DNA from: Fragilaria radians
Taxonomy: Eukaryota; Bacillariophyta; Fragilariophyceae; Fragilariales; Fragilariaceae
Reading direction: 5' to 3'
Assembly: GCA_900642245.1 (NCBI GenBank)
Contig: CAAAJI010001135.1
Span: 1-13,380, forward strand
DNA: 13,380 nt
Below the pieces are notes generated by a model. It saw only the letters and a list, made by a program, of their open reading frames with translations. It searched no databases and had not been told where the DNA came from. The translations under genes were made by a program, and so were the position numbers. How positions within the stretch are numbered: position 1 is the first letter of the stretch; each line of letters opens with the position of its first letter. Below, piece by piece: positions 7,936 to 13,380 of this stretch.

Positions 7936-9156
7936 ATGTCATTAGCATCGAAACATCCTGATGCGTTGAATAACATCACGTCAAAGAAAGGAATGGAGGA
8001 TTGTCTATCACCATTGACAGCTGCAACACCACTGACTGATCTATTATCACATGACTCCTTATCTTTTCCCGAGGAAATTCCGGATTCATTCAGGTCCAAA
8101 GATGAAGGGAAGACGAAGAAGAAGGAGACGAAGAAGAAAAAGAAGAAAGATAAAGAGAAACGATCTTCCCAAACTAATGAAGATGACATTGGTAATAAAA
8201 GCCCAAATTCTTCTGAAAGCTCGTTAGATTCGGCAGCCTTAGAAAAATTAAGAGATTACTTGATTCAATACTTGTCGCAACGAACGGATCAAGAATGTAA
8301 TCCAGAAAACCTGCAAATGCTTCTAGACCCAAATATTGTCAGTTATTTATCGCAACAGCTTCTACTAGAAACTGAGCTGATACTTCATGACGAATGTTCT
8401 GTAAAATCCGATTTGACAGAAACTACAGGTTTCGTTCATGACTTGGATTCAAGAACCGCCATAGAAACCGACAAAGGTGACAACGAGGAGCAGTATGACA
8501 TAAACCATGAGGAAGTTATGGGAAATTATTCTGAGAGTACAGCGGATCAATCTTCTAGAACTGGACAATCGTTACACTCCAATGAATCCTCTTCCTCGAG
8601 TGGATCATCTTGTAAGATAGAATACCTAACAACGCAGTCTTACAGCAATCCCATTATCCTCAAAAGTTCCTTTCTAGGATCCAATCCAAGGCGTTCCTCA
8701 ACACGACAATTGAAATTCTCATCGGTTTCGGTCCGATCCTACGAACGAATTCTCACAATACATCCGTCGACAAGTCAGGGTCCATCGATTGGAATTGGTT
8801 GGAATTATCAATCACAACCAACGGTATCATTGGATACATATGAATCGACTCAAAGATCTCATTGTGATCAGTTGAGATTATCATCACATTCTTTGACAAC
8901 GTCATCATCATCGTCTTCTTCTCCTCCTTGTCGCATCCTTACGCATCAGGAACGTTTGGAACTCTTACGTCAAATTGGGTTTACGGAATCACAAATTGCC
9001 AATGGTGTACGAACGAATACCAAATTGAAACATCAACGAGCACAAAGTATTCAAACAATTGGAGCATTTCAAGTACATTCGTTATTTGGACGAATGTTAC
9101 AAAGAGGAGGGTCGAAATCAAAACGGGGAGCAAAACCAATGATGACGATACGATAA
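7936..9156 (+). CDS. Serine-rich protein with diatom-type GIGW motif
   Basis: A single-exon, 406-residue protein of unknown function. The ATG follows an in-frame TGA at 7924-7926; the stop is TAA. Residues 59-76 are almost all lysine, arginine and glutamate, a possible nuclear-localisation signal. Residues about 100-150 look helical. Serine-rich disordered parts include 216-225 and a seven-serine run at 323-329. Residues 259-291 fit a pattern I recall from many uncharacterised diatom proteins: phenylalanine, SVSVRSYER, a central proline (P277), then GPSIGIGW (282-289). Here the usual LGDNP-like core reads LTIHP, a divergent version. The C-terminal ERLELLRQIGFTESQI (339-354) and KLKHQRAQSIQTIG (363-376) also fit that family's tail. 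No signal peptide or membrane segment is seen. Two E2F-type sites upstream hint at cell-cycle control. The reading frame is certain; the family call rests on memory, and no named domain is known to me. Confidence 0.88.
   Translation: MSLASKHPDALNNITSKKGMEDCLSPLTAATPLTDLLSHDSLSFPEEIPDSFRSKDEGKTKKKETKKKKKKDKEKRSSQTNEDDIGNKSPNSSESSLDSAALEKLRDYLIQYLSQRTDQECNPENLQMLLDPNIVSYLSQQLLLETELILHDECSVKSDLTETTGFVHDLDSRTAIETDKGDNEEQYDINHEEVMGNYSESTADQSSRTGQSLHSNESSSSSGSSCKIEYLTTQSYSNPIILKSSFLGSNPRRSSTRQLKFSSVSVRSYERILTIHPSTSQGPSIGIGWNYQSQPTVSLDTYESTQRSHCDQLRLSSHSLTTSSSSSSSPPCRILTHQERLELLRQIGFTESQIANGVRTNTKLKHQRAQSIQTIGAFQVHSLFGRMLQRGGSKSKRGAKPMMTIR
8110..8163 (+). repeat. Purine-rich AAG/GAA tract coding for poly-lysine
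   Basis: A near-pure purine stretch of AAG, AAA and GAG codons encodes residues 59-76 of the serine-rich protein, with 13 lysines out of 18. It resembles a microsatellite under coding selection and may vary in length between strains. On the other strand it yields a phenylalanine-rich shadow frame that is not a gene. Confidence 0.7.
8902..8922 (+). repeat. Serine-codon microsatellite in CDS
   Basis: Seven consecutive serine codons (TCA, TCG and TCT mixed), followed by two proline codons, encode residues 323-331. The run probably forms a flexible linker between the GIGW motif and the C-terminal basic helical region. Mixed synonymous codons suggest an old, stable run rather than recent slippage. 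Confidence 0.7.
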
Positions 9157-10531
9157 AATCTGATATGTGCTAAAATTGAAATACAAGTACAGTGGTCTAT
9201 CGTATCCATCGAGACACAATATCTAGGGAAATGAAAGGGAAAGGAATAGAAATTAAAAAAGTGTATTATAGTCAAGTTGAAACAAATGTGAATAGACAAA
9301 CCTTTCGTTTCGTAGATCGAAACATGTAAATCAAGAAATAAACGATGTATTACGCGAAAAGTCAAATGAGCTATTCATGAGTAGATCAAGTCTCAAGGCA
9401 ACAGAATGGTAGTGGAATAAGTGTTTCACAAATCCAAGTTTTTGATGATTTATTTGTTGTCATTATAATGAATACCTCATTTCTTTGATGAGTTAGCATA
9501 AACGTTTTGCATCATGTATTTGTTTGATATTGTGAAATCAATGAAGGGAACATCCCTATAAAAAGCTCAATTACTGTTATAAGCCCTGCCGCTACTAATC
9601 AGTCTTTTTGCATTTGACGGAATAGCTGCTGGTACTTCTTGACCTTTCATGAATTCAACATTTAGGATTCGGGATTTGCGGTGTCAGGCAGAAAAATTAG
9701 TTGCAACAAAATGATCCAATTCAAGGAGCATGTACGTACCTGATTAGTCGGAAAGATTGTCAACATCAACAGTGTAAGCATTATCTAGAATAATTTAGTG
9801 AACACTATTTGTTTCCAGGTTTGTTAGCCCATTTCTAATTTTCTCTCATAACATGAAAGTGACCCGTTAATGACAAAAAAAATTTCCTCTTTATTTGTTA
9901 TGGCGCTTTTGAAATTCCAGCAACAAAAAAATTGCAGTGACAAAACACTCATCTGGGTTACACTCCTTAGTCAATATCTCAGTCCAGATCTCCAGCAAGT
10001 AGACTAGGACTTTGTTGATTCTTTTTAATTATTTTGCTTCTTTATATTGAAATCTCTGAGCGATTCTAGACAGATACTTTCCATACCTTGTGAATAATCT
10101 TGAAACTATTTTTGATCTAGAGAATTGGAGAATAAAAGAATTTGAGTGTTCTTGTTAACATCCAACTTATGTTTGATCGTTGCTTGATTTTCTGAAGAAG
10201 GCTGGAGCACCCTGTAGTGGAATGTATGGCACATCACAATACACCCATATTTTGCCAGCAGAAAGGAACCTCATTGAACTTTTGAATTTCAGGATTCCCT
10301 TCATTATGTTTTGGGGTTGTGAATCCCAAAATAAAGCAACCTAAGTCATTAGCAAGACCTCAATAAATTCAATCCCTTGTCATTTGTGCTCAAAATTAAT
10401 ACCTCATGCTTCAAAGAAATACATTGTATATCTATCCATTATCTTATTGTAAAGCACTCTGTCAAGAGATTATATCGCAACTTCCTTTAAATTTGTACAA
10501 TTGCTTCTTCAATTGATACGTTTTGAATTTA

Positions 10532-10537
10532 CACGTG
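10532..10537. promoter_or_regulatory. CACGTG (G-box/E-box) hexamer
   Basis: CACGTG, the core bound by many bHLH and bZIP factors, sits about 275 bases upstream of the RING gene ATG. It is followed within eight bases by an ACAC-GCTA-GTGT inverted repeat. The hexamer also occurs at 252-257 with no gene nearby, so a chance match is possible. Confidence 0.25.
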
Positions 10538-10569
10538 GCACTCACACGCTAGTGTTAATATTGACCTTT

Positions 10570-10579
10570 ACGTTAACGT
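10570..10579. promoter_or_regulatory. Ten-base palindrome ACGTTAACGT
   Basis: A perfect palindrome with two ACGT cores, about 234 bases upstream of the RING gene start, just before a slightly more GC-rich stretch that may be near the transcription start. ACGT cores are typical bZIP targets. The role is inferred from symmetry and position. Confidence 0.25.
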
Positions 10580-10812
10580 TCCATAACCGCAAATAGATAA
10601 AAAGTCGCTCGTTTCGACGTTTCCTTGGATTTGTTGGAGGTTTTTGATATCGTGATCTGTGCTCATATTAGATTTTAGTAGTCATAACTTAGATATCGAA
10701 AGATTTTATATCCTCCCCTAGAATGAGAATCCATTACTGTGTTGTTTCGACTCACCCTGATGCAAGAGCTGAGTAGATGCTACAGAATTGTTTAATTCGT
10801 GAGTTGTGAAAG

Positions 10813-11796
10813 ATGGACGAAGATGGATCAACGACATCAGACGATTTTACAACCAAATTAGCAACACATCCTAGCCTATGGTTTGTTTTGATAGTTGGAA
10901 TTCTGCTTGTGCTTTTGAGCGCGTATTATATCATAGGCGAATTTATCTATTACGTTTGTGGTATTAGCATTTTACCCATCCCAAGAGACGAAAAAGAAAA
11001 TGACTCCCGACATGCAATTTCAGATCAAGCAAGGCATTCTCTAGAACTGGAAAGCATACAAGACGAAACCATAACTAGAGAAGCTATGAAAGCATTGAAA
11101 CAACAACGACGCGAAAAATATTTGACGTTTTTGTCACCATATACAAAGGTAAGTTTACAGCTCAATGCTTTCATGGATTGAAAACTATGTCTAACTTTTG
11201 ACATCATCTACATTCTGAAGGTGATCAAGGAATCAGATCTTTATTATGGAGTTGATAAGCCTACAAAAAGAAAGGAAATGATTGATACCAACGATGTTGA
11301 ATCGGCCTTCAATTCTTGTGAAATTTCGGAGGTGGAATATGACATCAAGCCAAAAAGCAGCGATATTGATGGAGATAACAATATATGAAAGTGTAGAATG
11401 ACTAATTCAACACACTCACTTTGGATTCAGGTGGACATCTTACCCATTCAAGAACCATACTTTGTCGAAGGCATTTGTTCCCTTTGTTTGTCCGAATTTG
11501 ATGTTGGGGATACTTTAGTTACTTCAACACGCAAAGTGTGTAGTCATTGCTTTCATCAAGAATGTGCCTTGACATGGCTTTCATCAGGAAAGAAGCGATG
11601 TCCGATCTGTCGGCAGTTTTTTGTTCCGGGAACAAGAGTTGATGACCAACACGTTATTTGTCACATGCCAGATGATATTGAGGCATATATTTCACCCTTG
11701 TGTTCAAGGTATAGCAGTGAAGACACGAAAAAAGATTCTTTGCTGTATTCCCAAGCTGATTTAACAACTGCTGAAGAGAGTGATTCGAAACCATAA
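10813..11796 (+). CDS. Membrane-anchored RING-H2 protein, likely E3 ubiquitin ligase
   Basis: Three exons (10813-11148, 11221-11331, 11431-11796), all joined in phase 0, encode 270 residues. The ATG follows an in-frame TGA (10807-10809). A short acidic N-terminus precedes one strong membrane segment (about 22-43, beginning LWFVLIVGILLVLL) and a weaker hydrophobic stretch to about 56. Charged helical sequence follows (about 73-103), then a RING-H2 finger at 165-209. Its ligands are C165, C168, C186, H188, H191, C194, C206 and C209, in the order C-x2-C-x17-C-x-H-x2-H-x2-C-x11-C-x2-C. W198 and P207 are the residues usual for binding the E2 enzyme. RING-H2 proteins of this ATL-like layout transfer ubiquitin to targets at membranes; target and organelle are unknown. 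The tail is acidic and unstructured. The first intron is clear; the donor of the second is less certain, so residues near 149 may change. Confidence 0.85.
11149..11220 (+). other. Intron 1 of the RING gene
   Basis: 72 bases, phase 0. The donor is GTAAGT after ACAAAG, the acceptor is CTGAAG, and a CTAAC branch-point-like sequence lies at 11191-11195, about 25 bases before the acceptor. Reading through gives an in-frame TGA (11179-11181) and would truncate the protein at 122 residues, before the RING finger. Confidence 0.85.
11332..11430 (+). other. Intron 2 of the RING gene (donor provisional)
   Basis: The acceptor TTGGATTCAG with a CTAAT branch-like site at 11402-11406 is convincing. The best in-frame donor is GAG|GTGGAA, weak compared with intron 1. 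This gives 99 bases, phase 0. The interval contains one in-frame TGA (11386-11388), so some intron must be removed to join the membrane and RING parts. Other in-frame GT sites (11251, 11296) fit worse. Confidence 0.6.
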
Positions 11797-13380
11797 GAAT
11801 CATCTGAATTCAAGTTTAAATATATATATTTGGTGGAAGAGACGAACAGAACAACCAAACTACTTGACCAATTAGGAATTCTCTCCATCGTGTATGCTAC
11901 TTCTTTATATGCCTTCCTATTCCTTAAAATCTAGTTTATTCTTTTAATTTTATTACATTTTCATTGAAATTCGACAAATATACATCCCTTTACTGCAATT
12001 TAGAAATACATTCAATTGGAGATATAATTGTCCTTTCGTATCTAATCTTGAGTTCCACCTCATATGATTTAAAATTTTACTTCAGTCACTCAAACACTCA
12101 TATTCTATCTTTTAAGCTACTTTTAGGTCTCGCAACTTTATCATCTTGAACTCGTCTGATGTTCAAATGATAGAACAAGCTCAATTCTTATTTTCAAGAT
12201 TCAAAGATCTCTTTTCATTGAATACTTGATCAACAATTCTATTTTTTCACATTGATGTAGATATGAAATGGTAATTGTTTTGTGACCCTTGTCACTATGT
12301 AAAAATTATCTTCGCCATATCTTTAATACTAATACTTCAAAACCTGTAATCTTCCTATGTGCTTCCAAATGTAAATGCTCTGGATCTTCAACTGATAAGC
12401 ATGCCACTTTTAATCATATCTGAAATTTTGACACGCTAGTTTTATCGACCAAACACAAGAAAATCTAAATCGACTGGATTTAAAACTCTATATATGGAAT
12501 GTCAAGCCTCCTTTAAGGGGAGAATGTGGCTTCAAGACGGTCAAAATGTTCAATATAAAAGAATATGTCAATAGAGAAGTTATCAATTGATGAAATTACT
12601 TTTTGAAATATTCACTATCAAGTTCACATTTGGAGAAAATAAATGTCCACATGATCTTGTCATTCCAAAATCTGGGTGTCTCTAACATTCATTGGTGTAA
12701 AAGCGCAAACAATTAAAATATTTCTTCAAAGCACAATGCCTTAACTGAAGTGACGCTAAATTAGCTCATTGTATTCTGAAACATACTATTTGTATATAGT
12801 TTGCAGAATCACGCTTGTAAATTGAGAATTTGCGTTATCTTAAAAAATAAAGGTCATCATCTCATTAAAGGTTGATTCAAAATTATGTGGCTTTCACTAT
12901 GCACTGCAGTATCAAATTCCTTCTTGACACACATGTTTAGAAACTTCTCCAATTTTTCAGTTATGTCTTCATTCAACGGTTTATACCGGCAAAAATACTA
13001 ACATGTACTTAAAGGTAGATGTTACACCTTACTAATTTGGAAATTCCTGGCAATCTTGTGAAGTGATCTCCGAGTGTTCTTAAAAATCTTGGGTATCAGA
13101 TTCTAGTCATCAAACACTATTAATATACATGATGCATTCAGCTGTGAGCTATCATGTTTTTCCATCAATGACATGATAAACGGATAAATTAGAATGTAAA
13201 TGGCAAAGAAACAGACTATTCAATTCCTTATCTGCCAAAAAAGGTATTGCGTATACAGCATTAATTATTGGAAGTCAGTTTGGAATCCAAGAAAGAGCGT
13301 TTACTTATTTTTTCATTGAAGCATAGCTTTCATTGCGTATTTGGGAGGACTAAGTATTGCACGTTATCGCAGTTCTTCCC
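11797..13380. other. Right non-genic region
   Basis: AT-rich sequence with no gene that I can support. The first part should hold the 3' untranslated region of the RING gene; a TATATATAT run lies just after the stop. An eight-base inverted repeat (TATCATGT 13150-13157, ACATGATA 13171-13178, 13-base loop) is visible. The last 61 bases are open on the plus strand after TGA 13317-13319, reading SIAFIAYLGGLSIARYRSSS. They could be the beginning of an exon that continues beyond the window, but there is no firm splice site. Confidence 0.5.

Larger units (their letters stand above)
9157..10812. other. Non-genic region upstream of the RING gene
   Basis: About 1.65 kb between two plus-strand genes, AT-rich, with no coding region or RNA gene that I can support. 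The first part should be the 3' end of the serine-rich gene, the last part the promoter and leader of the RING gene. Two palindromic motifs near the right end are listed separately. A minus-strand frame reaching 9365 overlaps the end of the serine-rich gene and looks like a shadow. Confidence 0.6.

Noticed and set aside
7872..8189. 105-codon minus-strand frame with a phenylalanine-rich run
   Set aside because: The run is the antisense of the poly-lysine tract. The hydrophobic look is a by-product, not a membrane protein.
9069..9365. 98-codon minus-strand frame overlapping the end of the serine-rich gene
   Set aside because: Its last third is the antisense of a confident coding region. The rest is a phenylalanine- and isoleucine-rich translation of AT-rich DNA without motifs.
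10813..11796. TGA recoded as an amino acid (both RING-gene introns are multiples of three with a single in-frame TGA)
   Set aside because: Intron 1 has a textbook donor, acceptor and branch site. The two long genes use TGG for tryptophan and hold no in-frame TGA over about 1500 codons. Ordinary splicing explains the data.

Overview
The window looks like nuclear DNA of a unicellular eukaryote, most probably a diatom. The basis is mixed. The DNA is AT-rich, with widely spaced genes, short GT-AG introns (72 and 99 bases) and eukaryotic ATG starts preceded by in-frame stops. One gene carries a motif that I associate, from memory, with diatom-only hypothetical proteins. Another is a eukaryotic RING-H2 protein. 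I cannot assign a species, and the diatom call is an inference.

Layout, left to right. Positions 1-1886 hold no gene I can defend. They contain a possible exon running off the left edge on the minus strand, an imperfect hairpin (1550-1583) and a two-copy tandem duplication of about 114 bases (1650-1876). The duplication ends ten bases before the stop codon of the first gene. Positions 1887-5177 (minus) encode an intronless 1096-residue signalling ATPase with an AAA_16/STAND-like P-loop domain and a long TPR-like helical tail. It resembles the central part of large bacterial and eukaryotic kinase-ATPase-histidine kinase proteins but has no kinase or cyclase module. Positions 5178-7935 are non-genic, with one weak candidate for a decayed coding region near 6832-7427.

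Positions 7936-9156 (plus) encode a 406-residue protein that is serine-rich and carries a poly-lysine tract. It has a motif ending in GIGW and a C-terminal basic helical region typical, as I recall, of uncharacterised diatom proteins. Its promoter holds two exact matches to the E2F/DP consensus. Positions 9157-10812 are non-genic apart from possible regulatory motifs. Positions 10813-11796 (plus) hold a three-exon gene for a 270-residue, membrane-anchored RING-H2 protein, a likely ubiquitin ligase. The rest, to 13380, shows no gene apart from a doubtful edge exon.

The three genes are separately promoted and share no evident pathway. Nothing suggests an operon-like or defence-type system. The items most worth following are the unnamed diatom-type motif protein with its paired E2F sites, the ATPase reduced to its switch and helical-repeat parts, and the RING gene's second intron, whose retention would yield a RING-less membrane protein.
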